In this document: in pieces, positions 1-5,584 of the stretch
How positions within the stretch are numbered: position 1 is the stretch's first letter
Layout of the letters: each line of letters starts with the position of its first letter
From: Bacteroidota bacterium
Lineage (GTDB): Bacteria; Bacteroidota; Bacteroidia; Bacteroidales; Prolixibacteraceae
Assembly: GCA_030695265.1 (NCBI GenBank)
Contig: JAUYTA010000577.1
Span: 1 to 5,584, forward strand
Length of the DNA: 5,584 bases
Direction of reading: 5' to 3'
Made by a program: the position numbers and the translations under genes
The notes under the pieces: generated by a model
Database searches by the model: none
What the model saw: only the letters and a program-made list of their open reading frames with translations
What the model was told of the DNA's origin: nothing

Positions 1-146
1 ATAAAGTGAAAAATTCGTGGGGCGATTACAACGATTTTGGCGGCTATTTTTATGCATCAAAACCATACGTTAAATACAAAACGATGTCGGTAATGCTTCA
101 CAAAGATGCCATTCCGAAGAACATCCGAAAAAAACTGAACTTATAA
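1..146 (+). CDS. C1 family peptidase (bleomycin hydrolase / aminopeptidase C type), C-terminal fragment
   Basis: The reading frame is open from the left edge (first whole codon at 3) to TAA at 144-146, so only the last 47 residues are present. The fragment begins with KVKNSWGDY. The NSWG motif carries the Asn (codon 12-14) that completes the Cys-His-Asn triad of papain-fold C1 peptidases; the Cys and His would lie upstream, outside the window. The following GGYFYASKPYVKYKT and MLHKDAIPKNIRKKL stretches fit the C1B (bleomycin hydrolase/PepC) tail as found in Bacteroidota better than ordinary papain-like C1A enzymes. Family members are usually intracellular or exported aminopeptidases; the localisation of this one cannot be judged without its N-terminus. 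The last residue is Leu and no C-terminal sorting domain is visible. A terminator follows within 6 bp, so this is the last gene of its transcription unit. Family assignment is fairly secure; the exact peptidase subtype is inferred. Confidence 0.85.
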   Translation, partial: KVKNSWGDYNDFGGYFYASKPYVKYKTMSVMLHKDAIPKNIRKKLNL

Positions 147-151
147 AATTG

Positions 152-180
152 AAAAACCTCGTCATCCGGCGGGGTTTTTT
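152..180 (+). terminator. Intrinsic terminator after the C1 peptidase gene
   Basis: The arm AAAAACCTCG (152-161) pairs with CGGGGTTTTT (170-179) over 10 bp with one U-G pair, around an 8-nt loop. The 3' arm runs directly into a T tract (175-180), followed by AATTTT. It lies 5 bp after the peptidase stop codon. This is a canonical Rho-independent terminator and separates the peptidase gene from the repeat region and the next gene. Confidence 0.85.
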
Positions 181-215
181 AATTTTAAATTATACGGTCA
201 GTTGCCCTGCTTTTG

Positions 216-223
216 TATATTTG
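216..223 (+). promoter_or_regulatory. Possible Bacteroidota -7 promoter element (TATATTTG)
   Basis: TATATTTG matches the TAnnTTTG -7 consensus used by the primary sigma factor of Bacteroidota. It is the best such match between the terminator and the gene at 634. The upstream -33 element is poor: the nearest TTG (202-204) is only 11 bp away, instead of the usual roughly 19 bp. If used, transcription would start around 230 and the messenger would carry both intergenic repeat copies as a leader of about 400 nt. Given the missing -33 element this is only a candidate. Confidence 0.3.
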
Positions 224-240
224 GCGGATGAAACGAGCCA

Positions 241-256
241 TCCCGATTAATCGGGA
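241..256. repeat. Perfect 16-bp palindrome in repeat copy 1
   Basis: TCCCGATTAATCGGGA is its own reverse complement. It lies just after the conserved head of copy 1, and no matching sequence exists in copy 2. A short palindrome like this could be a small hairpin in RNA or a dyad protein site; its place inside a repeat favours it being part of the repeat structure. Confidence 0.8.
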
Positions 257-265
257 CATTAAAGA

Positions 266-283
266 ATCCGCCAGCTGGCGGAT
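266..283. repeat. Perfect 18-bp palindrome in repeat copy 1
   Basis: ATCCGCCAGCTGGCGGAT is a perfect self-complementary sequence, much more GC-rich than its surroundings. It sits immediately before the shared GGCGAGTT block and is absent from copy 2. The half GGCGGAT also occurs alone at 223-229, just before copy 1, which suggests another fragment of the same palindrome family. Confidence 0.8.
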
Positions 284-354
284 GGCGAGTTCGCCTGATA
301 TTTCGGGACAGGCTATATGGCAATTAAAAAACAAATTATAGACCTATGAAAAAT

Positions 355-414
355 AACCACATAGACACATAGTTCACATAGAAAAATCTATGTTTTCTAT
401 GTGCCTATGTGGTT
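355..414. repeat. Long imperfect hairpin of CACATAG/CTATGTG heptamers, copy 1
   Basis: The arm 355-381 can pair with 388-414 over 27 positions around a 6-nt loop (AAAAAT). The mismatches are A365/C404 and the internal triplet 373-375 against 394-396. The left arm holds CACATAG three times (starting 358, 366 and 375); the right arm holds CTATGTT (388) and CTATGTG twice (397, 405), with mirrored 8 and 9 nt spacing. It is followed by TAAAAATA, not a T tract, so it does not look like a plus-strand terminator. Confidence 0.85.
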
Positions 415-449
415 TAAAAATAAACAGATGAGACGAGCCATGAACATAA

Positions 450-469
450 CATCCTCACACACGAGGATG
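450..469. repeat. Inverted repeat in copy 2 (CATCCTC / GAGGATG)
   Basis: CATCCTC (450-456) is the exact reverse complement of GAGGATG (463-469), with a 6-nt ACACAC loop. It takes the place that the two palindromes hold in copy 1, between the conserved head and GGCGAGTT, although the sequences are unrelated. Confidence 0.75.
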
Positions 470-487
470 ACTAGTTGGCGAGTTCCC

Positions 488-516
488 TGCCCGCCATAAG
501 GCTTGTCAGGCGGGCA
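488..516. repeat. Inverted repeat in copy 2 (TGCCCGCC / GGCGGGCA)
   Basis: TGCCCGCC (488-495) pairs perfectly with GGCGGGCA (509-516) around a 13-nt loop. It is the local GC peak in an AT-rich region. The corresponding place in copy 1 holds a different, weaker GCCTG/CAGGC stem (293-297, 309-313). Both lie between GGCGAGTT and the conserved ATATGGCAATT core. Confidence 0.8.
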
Positions 517-555
517 TATGGCAATTAAAAAACAAATTATAAACACATGAAAAAT

Positions 556-620
556 AACCACATAGACGCATAGTTCACATAGAAAAATAATAACTATGTT
601 TTCTATGTGCCTATGTGGTT
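556..620. repeat. Long imperfect hairpin of CACATAG/CTATGTG heptamers, copy 2
   Basis: The arm 556-582 can pair with 594-620 over 27 positions, with an 11-nt A/T-only loop (583-593). The mismatched positions are the same as in copy 1 (566/610 and 574-576/600-602). G568 faces T608 and would form a G-U pair in RNA, where copy 1 has A-T. The hairpin ends 13 nt before the start codon at 634 and could influence translation of that gene if present in its messenger. Confidence 0.85.
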
Positions 621-633
621 TAAAAATACACAC

Positions 634-1524
634 ATGAAAAAAAATATCCTGATTATATTTTGCCTTCTCCCGTTGCTGGTCTTTTCTGAAGGTGACTGGA
701 ACTGGTGGAACGAAAAGCACGGATGGGATCCGGGAATGCCCAGCTGGCGGAGTTTTATACATATTACGCCCGGTTACCTCGGACCAAACGCACTTCCTGT
801 TCCTGGTGTAAAAAAAGGTGTTGTTCAGCCCGGAACAAGTTTCGAACTGGGATTTGATGCTCATTTTCAAAAAGGCGACCCGACACAGAATTTATTCGCA
901 AAATATTATAAATCATTTGCCGAAGATAAAATAGCCATTGAATTGTATTGGTTTGTCGCTGAGCATTATGCCATGTCTGAGTCTATTCGTGACGAACGGG
1001 CGGCACGTGATTTTGACGGAAAAGGACTGGCCGTTGGCGATATCTATTTCTCAACACTTGTACAGTTGGTAAAAGGTAGAAAATTTCCGGATACCATGGC
1101 TCGAATGGCAGGCCGCACAACATCGGGCAGCCAGCTTGAAGGAGCCAGATATTCTGATAGTCCGGGCTACTTTTTCGATTTCAGCTTTTCCAAAGAATTT
1201 CCCGGCAAAAAGGAAAATTTTTCCTTCCAGCCATTTGCATCATTCGGTTTTTATTCATGGCAAACCAACGACGATATGAATCTTCAGAACGATGCATTTA
1301 TGTATGGGGGAGGTGCCGATTTGAAATGGTCGCGCTGGTCGGTTTCCAATTCAGTTTCAGGATATTCAGGTTATAAAAAAGAGCGGGACAAACCGATGGT
1401 TTACACCTTTGATTTAAATCATTCAATAAAAAAACATACGCTCCGGTTACAATATCTTCACGGCCTGCGCGACTGGAATTATAAAACGGTAAAGCTTTCA
1501 GTTATTTGGAACCTGAAGAAATGA
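634..1524 (+). CDS. Exported protein, putative outer-membrane beta-barrel, function unknown
   Basis: The protein has 296 residues from ATG 634 to TGA 1522-1524. It begins MKKNILIIFCLLPLLVFS, a typical signal peptide with likely cleavage after Ser18. Cys10 lies inside the hydrophobic core, so this is not a lipoprotein. The mature protein starts with a Trp-rich stretch (Trp 22, 24, 25, 31 and 38). The rest is rich in aromatic residues and in alternating polar/hydrophobic segments that look like beta strands, for example near 69-80, 99-110, 136-147, 179-189, 196-210, 221-240 and 255-294. It ends KLSVIWNLKK, a plausible final strand. I do not recognise the family; a porin or transport-type barrel is an inference from pattern and length. 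The frame extends upstream to GTG 607, but those nine codons lie within the repeat hairpin and would put residues ahead of the signal peptide, so ATG 634 is preferred. No Shine-Dalgarno sequence is seen. The gene converges with the minus-strand AsmA-like gene, 25 bp apart, with no evident terminator between them. Confidence 0.85.
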   Translation: MKKNILIIFCLLPLLVFSEGDWNWWNEKHGWDPGMPSWRSFIHITPGYLGPNALPVPGVKKGVVQPGTSFELGFDAHFQKGDPTQNLFAKYYKSFAEDKIAIELYWFVAEHYAMSESIRDERAARDFDGKGLAVGDIYFSTLVQLVKGRKFPDTMARMAGRTTSGSQLEGARYSDSPGYFFDFSFSKEFPGKKENFSFQPFASFGFYSWQTNDDMNLQNDAFMYGGGADLKWSRWSVSNSVSGYSGYKKERDKPMVYTFDLNHSIKKHTLRLQYLHGLRDWNYKTVKLSVIWNLKK

Positions 1525-1549
1525 GTTGGAAATTTACTCGTTTTTATTA

Positions 1550-4500
1550 TTATTCGGATTCAGTTTTTTCTTTGATTCCAAGCGTGTTGCGGACTCCACT
1601 AAAAATTGATTTCCACCAGTAATTCAGCACCGAACGTTTTTCATCCCGCTGAAAACTAATTTCATCAGGTTCCAATTCTCTTCCCCTTGGGTTTCGCGAC
1701 TTCAGTAATAAGCTGTTTGCAATAAAGCTGGCAAATTTTGCTTCTTTCGTATTCCCGTCTTTTAGTTCAAGAACCGAAATGCGCATATCGCTGTAGCCGA
1801 ACCACAACTGTCCGGTTGACTGTTTCCTGTCGCCGGTGAAATTGAAGTTAAACTGATCGACTTGTCCGGTACGGATTGAAACCAACGACAAAGGTTCGAG
1901 TACCGGGTTTAGTATCCGCATGTTGAAAGGGCTCAGGCTGCCGGTTGCAGTAAATAGATTGTCCGGATGGTTCATCTGGTAATTCATGCTCACTTTCATC
2001 TGGCACGAATCCATGATTGTTGCTGTTCCATCGAGCCTGAAGTCCGGAATTTTCGAATTGGAAGCTTTCATGTTTGTAAATGGTTTCAGGGTGACATTCA
2101 TTTTGCTGAAACTAATTTTTCCTTCCTTGTCGCCCAATTCAGGTTGTTCTGAATAATTAATACTCGCGTTTATCAGTCGGAGTGAATCGATCTGAACAGG
2201 GTAGGGCAGGCTTTTTATCATATCCTGAAGCATTTCAGGACGTCTTGTATTATCGAACGGAAGACGCTTGTCCCTGTAAATGTCGAAATTTAATCCTCTT
2301 ACCGACATGAATTTGCCCGCCAATTCATTCTTTTCGAACCAACCACGTAAATTGGGTTGGCTAATTACAACAGAATCAATCTTTCCTTCATAATAATCAG
2401 CCTGATAGCCGATTTGTTTGTTGAATTTCTCTTTGCTGAAATTTGGTGTCAACCGAATATTTCTGGCCGTAAACCGATTGTTTTTAGACGAATACTCCGA
2501 ACTGCCAATTGCGAACTGGTAAAATTTCTTTTTATCCTGATGCCTGGTGTTTTGAACACTGAAGGAAAAATCGGTTGAGTGAAGAAACCCTGTTGAAGGT
2601 TTGTTTTCTATCCTGAAATTGGAAAGATCAAAGGTGATTTTTTCCTGAATTTTCTTCTGACCATTTTTGAAAATAGACAAATCTGCGTCATTCACCTTGA
2701 GGTTTTTTGTTGCAAATACATCGGCAAAACTCTCAAAATGAGGATACAGATTTACTTTGAAAGGATTGATACGCATCGTGTCTTTTGTGTTGTTATACAA
2801 AAGGAATACAGGCTTTTCAACCAAAATAAATTCAAAGAAATACTGATCGTTTCGGTAGGCATTGTCGATGTCGAAGCCGTTCATTGAAAGCGATGGGATT
2901 TGCAATTCGAACTGATCTTGCTTTGTGCTCTTTGTTTTTGGCTTTACTGTTAGTTGTCGGGCAAGAATATGTCGTTTATCGGTCGAAAAGTTAAGCTCTT
3001 CAACGCTAATCTGTTGGTTATTGTCTTTTGGTGTAAATTTAAACTGGAACAATGCTGCAGTAAATTTCCCACTTTTAAATTCGGGCTGGTTGGTTGCCTG
3101 ATTCTTGGTGATGTGAATATTTTGCGACTCCATTTTTATATCCGACTGAATTAGCAGATAGGGTTTCACGTCCAATTCTGAAAATAATTTTAAAGAACCA
3201 CTGTTCAGATTAAACTGACGTATGGCAATGGATACGATTTCTTCGGGCATTGGAAATGAAAGTTCTTTAAATTCAGTCGGATCTTTTCTTTTGTTTTTCT
3301 GATAGAGTTTTATTTCAGGAGCACTTATTAATACGTTATCGGCATCAATAATCTGGTCAAAGTACAAATCCTCTATACTTATACCTTTAATTCTTATTTC
3401 AGGAATAGCCAGCTGAATGTTCCAGTTAATCGATGAAAAATCCTGGCTGTTGGGTTCAGGATACATTCGGGCATTGGTTACATAAACCTCTTTCCGTTTG
3501 GTCGAAAAACCTACTGTTCCGGCTTTAATAACATGTACTTTGTCGGAGAGGCGGATGATATGGTCGCGAACAGAAAATTCGATCTGATCGGAAAAGAGTA
3601 ATTTCTTTTGTCCGAACTGTTCCTTATTAATTTGCATGTTTTCAAGCCCTAGTGTAAAATGATTGTTGAGCGAGATCGTTTTTTCATTTCTGCTGTGATT
3701 GATCAACTGTATGGTTCCGTCCGGAATATCAACTTTGCCAAGATGAATGTCTTCCAGATAATTGGAAATTAGAAAGTAAAGATCTTCAAAATTGGCTTTC
3801 TGTTTTATTGGTTTCAGAAAAGCAAAATTTTCGTAATAGATAACCGGCATTTTAATGGTTAAAAGGTCGGCATAAAACTTTTTATTGAAGAAAGCATTGT
3901 GAAAATCTGCATTGGTAAATGTTAATTCAGGAATTGTAAACTCGTATAATTCAGAGCGTTTGTATTTTTGCAGCAATTCTTCGATGTTTTCTTTCGAATC
4001 GGGGAACAAATGCAGGTTTTGTAAAGAGGCTTGGTTTTGCCGGGTTGAAATTGAAAATTTTTCAACTGTGAGCCTGTGAAGCTGGTCAACGAGTTGCATT
4101 TTGTAATCGTCGAAATTCAGTTCAATTTGTTGGGCATAAAATAGTCTGTCAGAACTTTTTGCACTTTTTTCATCCAATGCAAAACCGCTCAAAAACAATC
4201 TGACAGAGGTTTCAATATTGCCTCTTTGCAACGTTCCGGTTTTATTCACAAGTTTAAAATTTCCTTTCTGTATCGAAACCTGATTGGAGTAAATACCTTT
4301 CAGATAAACGGAAATCAACTGGTAAACAAAACTGGCATTCTCCAGATCAGGTTTGACTTCAGATACCATGTTCTGCGTAAGTTGTACTTCAGGATTAAAA
4401 ATATTAATGCGTTGAAAATAAAATCGTTTGGAATGGAAAGCTTTCTTAAATTCAAACAAATCGAGCCTGACACTGTCGCAACTCCCATCAATCGTATTTC

Positions 4501-5350
4501 TTTGATTCATTCTGGCCTGATCAGTCAATCGCGGATATAACTGAATATTTTCAAGGAATACAGATTTTCTTTTTGTTGAAAGGTTGACTTGTCCGACTTT
4601 TAACCGATGGATATCATCGCCGAGTGTAAGCTCATAATCTGATGCAGAAAAATCAATGTTATTTGCGTAAAAAATACGGCTGGTATCCTGCCCCGAAACC
4701 GAATCGAGCAGAAAACCTTCGAGATTTATCCCGATATTTTTAAGTTCCTGCTGACTTGTCTGTTCATCCTGACTGTTGAAAAGCAATAACTGTGTGTTTT
4801 CGAGCTTGAAATTGGTTATGCTCACACTGGTAAACTCATCTTTTATCAACTCGTAAAGGTCAAAATCATCCAGTTTTTTCATCCCGATTGTAGCGGTTTT
4901 CTGGCCCGGCCAAAATTTAATGACGGCATCGGTCAGTACCATCGAATCTATTGGAATGGATTTCTCACGGTAGAATTCATTGATATGACTGCTTTTTATA
5001 ATTGCATGTGGTACAACAATATGGTATTTACTTTTGGCTGAACCAGCATTGCTGCTTGGCTTAAGTTCAATATTTTTAGCTTCAATCTGCGATCGTTTAA
5101 GCGAATAGGTTGCGGTGAGCGCAGTTAAAGTATGAATACTGTCTCCAAGTCTGTTCTGATAGTTCGACAAACGGAGGTAGATGTCATCCGCATCGAAAAC
5201 CCGCTCAGGATCAGGCAAAAGCAACGAGTCGGTATAGAAATTCAGAATGCCAATCGTGATGTCTTCGGCATTCGAAAGTTTACGGCTATCACCAAGCAAA
5301 TTGTAAAAGTCGAAACTTGCGTTTACCAACTCTATCTTATTGATTTTTAT
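1550..5350 (-). repeat. Seven degenerate tandem protein units inside the AsmA-like gene
   Basis: Aligning recurring motifs by eye gives units starting (minus strand) near 5350, 4825, 4294, 3748, 3229, 2716 and 2197. The spacings are 525, 531, 546, 519, 513 and 519 nt (171-182 residues). Each unit opens with a strand pair such as IKINKIELVNASFDFYN, SITNFKLENTQLLLFN or VQIDSLRLINASINYSE. Units 1-4 then carry FxAxxI...Y...L.D..H.L (anchors near 5197, 4672, 4141 and 3598), less clear in units 5 and 6. A block like LSTKRKSVFLENIQLYP follows (near 4582, 4051, 3508 and 2989). Units then close with IPxL...AF..K.FY...I..P.I. The seventh unit has only the first half and continues into the C-terminal domain. 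The residues ahead of 5350 look like the second half of an earlier unit. Divergence is high, so this is a protein-level, not DNA-level, repeat. Confidence 0.7.
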
Positions 5351-5584
5351 GCTGCTGAAATTTTTCGTAACCAATGGCCGTAGTTCCATTAAAACAGTGC
5401 TGACGCTGTTTTTTTGATCTTCATTGTCAGCCTGTTTCCCATGAATTTTCAGCTCTGGTTGTGAAATCAATATTTCGCCAATTTCGAGTTGCCTGTTAAA
5501 AATTAATTTCAGTAATTGAATCTGGGCAATGCGGATATTCGGCGATGAAAATGAATAAAACTGTTTGCCCGGAATGGTATCATT
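1550..5584 (-). CDS. Large AsmA-like (DUF748/AsmA-type) envelope protein, N-terminus outside the window
   Basis: The frame is open from the right edge to TAA (1552-1550 on the minus strand), giving 1344 visible residues. A TTG at 5470 is not a credible start: the frame continues upstream through NDTIPGKQFYSF to the edge, and the residues there (such as IQLLKLIF, LEIGEILISQPELKI) follow the 'membrane-distal strand then P-x-I' pattern typical of AsmA-like proteins. The visible part is mostly predicted beta-structure, arranged as seven degenerate units (listed separately). The C-terminal region (about 2045-1550) has GSLSPFNMRILNPVLEPL, then SIRTGQVDQFNFNFTG and WFGYSDMRISVLEL, the pattern of the AsmA/DUF748 C-terminal domain. 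It ends in a conserved-looking FQRDEKRSVLNYWWKSIFSG tail that I associate with Bacteroidota members. AsmA relatives such as YhdP and TamB in Escherichia coli are inner-membrane-anchored, span the periplasm and support phospholipid transport or outer-membrane integrity; an equivalent role here is inference. The N-terminal membrane anchor should lie to the right. TamB proper is less likely, since its DUF490 end is not evident. Confidence 0.8.
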   Translation of the reverse strand, partial: NDTIPGKQFYSFSSPNIRIAQIQLLKLIFNRQLEIGEILISQPELKIHGKQADNEDQKNSVSTVLMELRPLVTKNFSSIKINKIELVNASFDFYNLLGDSRKLSNAEDITIGILNFYTDSLLLPDPERVFDADDIYLRLSNYQNRLGDSIHTLTALTATYSLKRSQIEAKNIELKPSSNAGSAKSKYHIVVPHAIIKSSHINEFYREKSIPIDSMVLTDAVIKFWPGQKTATIGMKKLDDFDLYELIKDEFTSVSITNFKLENTQLLLFNSQDEQTSQQELKNIGINLEGFLLDSVSGQDTSRIFYANNIDFSASDYELTLGDDIHRLKVGQVNLSTKRKSVFLENIQLYPRLTDQARMNQRNTIDGSCDSVRLDLFEFKKAFHSKRFYFQRINIFNPEVQLTQNMVSEVKPDLENASFVYQLISVYLKGIYSNQVSIQKGNFKLVNKTGTLQRGNIETSVRLFLSGFALDEKSAKSSDRLFYAQQIELNFDDYKMQLVDQLHRLTVEKFSISTRQNQASLQNLHLFPDSKENIEELLQKYKRSELYEFTIPELTFTNADFHNAFFNKKFYADLLTIKMPVIYYENFAFLKPIKQKANFEDLYFLISNYLEDIHLGKVDIPDGTIQLINHSRNEKTISLNNHFTLGLENMQINKEQFGQKKLLFSDQIEFSVRDHIIRLSDKVHVIKAGTVGFSTKRKEVYVTNARMYPEPNSQDFSSINWNIQLAIPEIRIKGISIEDLYFDQIIDADNVLISAPEIKLYQKNKRKDPTEFKELSFPMPEEIVSIAIRQFNLNSGSLKLFSELDVKPYLLIQSDIKMESQNIHITKNQATNQPEFKSGKFTAALFQFKFTPKDNNQQISVEELNFSTDKRHILARQLTVKPKTKSTKQDQFELQIPSLSMNGFDIDNAYRNDQYFFEFILVEKPVFLLYNNTKDTMRINPFKVNLYPHFESFADVFATKNLKVNDADLSIFKNGQKKIQEKITFDLSNFRIENKPSTGFLHSTDFSFSVQNTRHQDKKKFYQFAIGSSEYSSKNNRFTARNIRLTPNFSKEKFNKQIGYQADYYEGKIDSVVISQPNLRGWFEKNELAGKFMSVRGLNFDIYRDKRLPFDNTRRPEMLQDMIKSLPYPVQIDSLRLINASINYSEQPELGDKEGKISFSKMNVTLKPFTNMKASNSKIPDFRLDGTATIMDSCQMKVSMNYQMNHPDNLFTATGSLSPFNMRILNPVLEPLSLVSIRTGQVDQFNFNFTGDRKQSTGQLWFGYSDMRISVLELKDGNTKEAKFASFIANSLLLKSRNPRGRELEPDEISFQRDEKRSVLNYWWKSIFSGVRNTLGIKEKTESE

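Larger units (their letters stand above)
228..427. repeat. Composite intergenic repeat, copy 1 (tandem pair)
   Basis: This is the first of two adjacent copies; the second begins at 428. The order of parts is: conserved head ATGAAACGAGCCAT (228-241); a variable segment with two perfect palindromes (241-256 and 266-283); the shared GGCGAGTT (284-291); a small GCCTG/CAGGC stem (293-297 with 309-313); a core from 315 (ATATGGCAATTAAAAAAC onwards) almost identical to that of copy 2; and a long CACATAG hairpin (355-414). Together with copy 2 this fills most of the gene-free stretch 181-633. No transposase or clear target-site duplication is visible. It resembles a REP/MITE-like intergenic element, which is an inference. 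Confidence 0.85.
428..633. repeat. Composite intergenic repeat, copy 2 (tandem pair)
   Basis: It directly abuts copy 1. The head ATGAGACGAGCCAT (428-441) matches copy 1 at 13 of 14 positions. The next segment differs completely and holds a CATCCTC/GAGGATG stem (450-469). GGCGAGTT returns at 477-484, then a TGCCCGCC/GGCGGGCA stem (488-516). The core from 516 (ATATGGCAATTAAAAAAC onwards) is nearly identical to that of copy 1, and the long CACATAG hairpin is at 556-620. The copy ends exactly before the ATG of the next gene, so its end forms that gene's 5' leader. Confidence 0.85.

Noticed and set aside
228..341. A 37-codon frame from the ATG at 228 (MKRAIPINRD...) to TAG, within repeat copy 1
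   Set aside because: The matching ATG at 428 in copy 2 leads into a different frame and stops at 497-499, and the codons run straight through the palindromes. It is best seen as repeat sequence, not a conserved small gene.
355..414. Long hairpin as an intrinsic terminator
   Set aside because: On the plus strand it is followed by an A-rich stretch rather than a T tract. The five-T run next to the other arm would serve only minus-strand transcription, and no minus-strand gene is seen there.
607..633. An earlier GTG start at 607 for the barrel gene
   Set aside because: It would add nine residues encoded by the repeat hairpin arm ahead of an otherwise complete signal peptide. ATG 634 is far more natural.
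228..633. CRISPR-like array
   Set aside because: There are only two units of about 200 bp, with variable segments made of palindromes and no short regular direct repeats or cas genes.
397..870. A 157-codon minus-strand frame
   Set aside because: It lies antisense to the signal-peptide gene at 634 and runs through the intergenic repeats. Its protein is low-complexity and Cys/Phe-rich, with no recognisable domain.
1967..5383. Several plus-strand frames of 61-104 codons inside the AsmA-like gene
   Set aside because: They are shadows of a single continuous minus-strand gene with coherent repeated protein motifs. None has a recognisable domain or plausible start context.
5468..5470. TTG at 5470 as the true start of the AsmA-like gene
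   Set aside because: The frame stays open for 38 more codons to the edge, with family-like sequence, and no membrane anchor follows the TTG.

Overview
The window looks like part of a Bacteroidota chromosome, probably an environmental Bacteroidales/Marinilabiliales-type organism. This is an inference from moderate-to-low GC, protein starts without a clear Shine-Dalgarno sequence, a TAnnTTTG-type promoter element, the sequence style of the C1B-type peptidase tail and the AsmA-like protein, and hairpin-rich intergenic repeats. I recognise no species-specific gene.

Layout: (1) positions 1-146 hold the 3' end of a plus-strand gene for a papain-fold C1 peptidase of the bleomycin hydrolase/aminopeptidase C type, followed by a clear intrinsic terminator at 152-180. 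(2) Positions 181-633 are non-coding and contain two tandem copies (about 200 and 206 bp) of a composite repeat. Each copy has a short conserved head, a variable segment filled with short palindromes that differ between the copies, a conserved AT-rich core, and a long imperfect hairpin built from CACATAG/CTATGTG heptamers. (3) Positions 634-1524 encode an exported, probably outer-membrane beta-barrel protein of unknown function. Its start codon lies 13 nt after the second long hairpin. (4) Positions 1550-5584 on the minus strand encode the C-terminal 1344 residues of a very large AsmA-like protein whose N-terminus lies beyond the right edge. The two genes converge, with 25 bp between their stop codons.

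The genes do not form an obvious pathway. The common thread between the two larger ones is the cell envelope: a putative outer-membrane barrel, and an AsmA-type periplasm-spanning protein of the sort linked elsewhere to lipid transport or outer-membrane biogenesis. The most interesting observations are that the AsmA-like protein is built from seven degenerate tandem units of about 171-182 residues, and that the two intergenic repeat copies keep hairpins at matching places although the hairpin sequences differ. I see no mobile element with a transposase, no CRISPR array, no tRNA or rRNA, and no defence or biosynthetic system.
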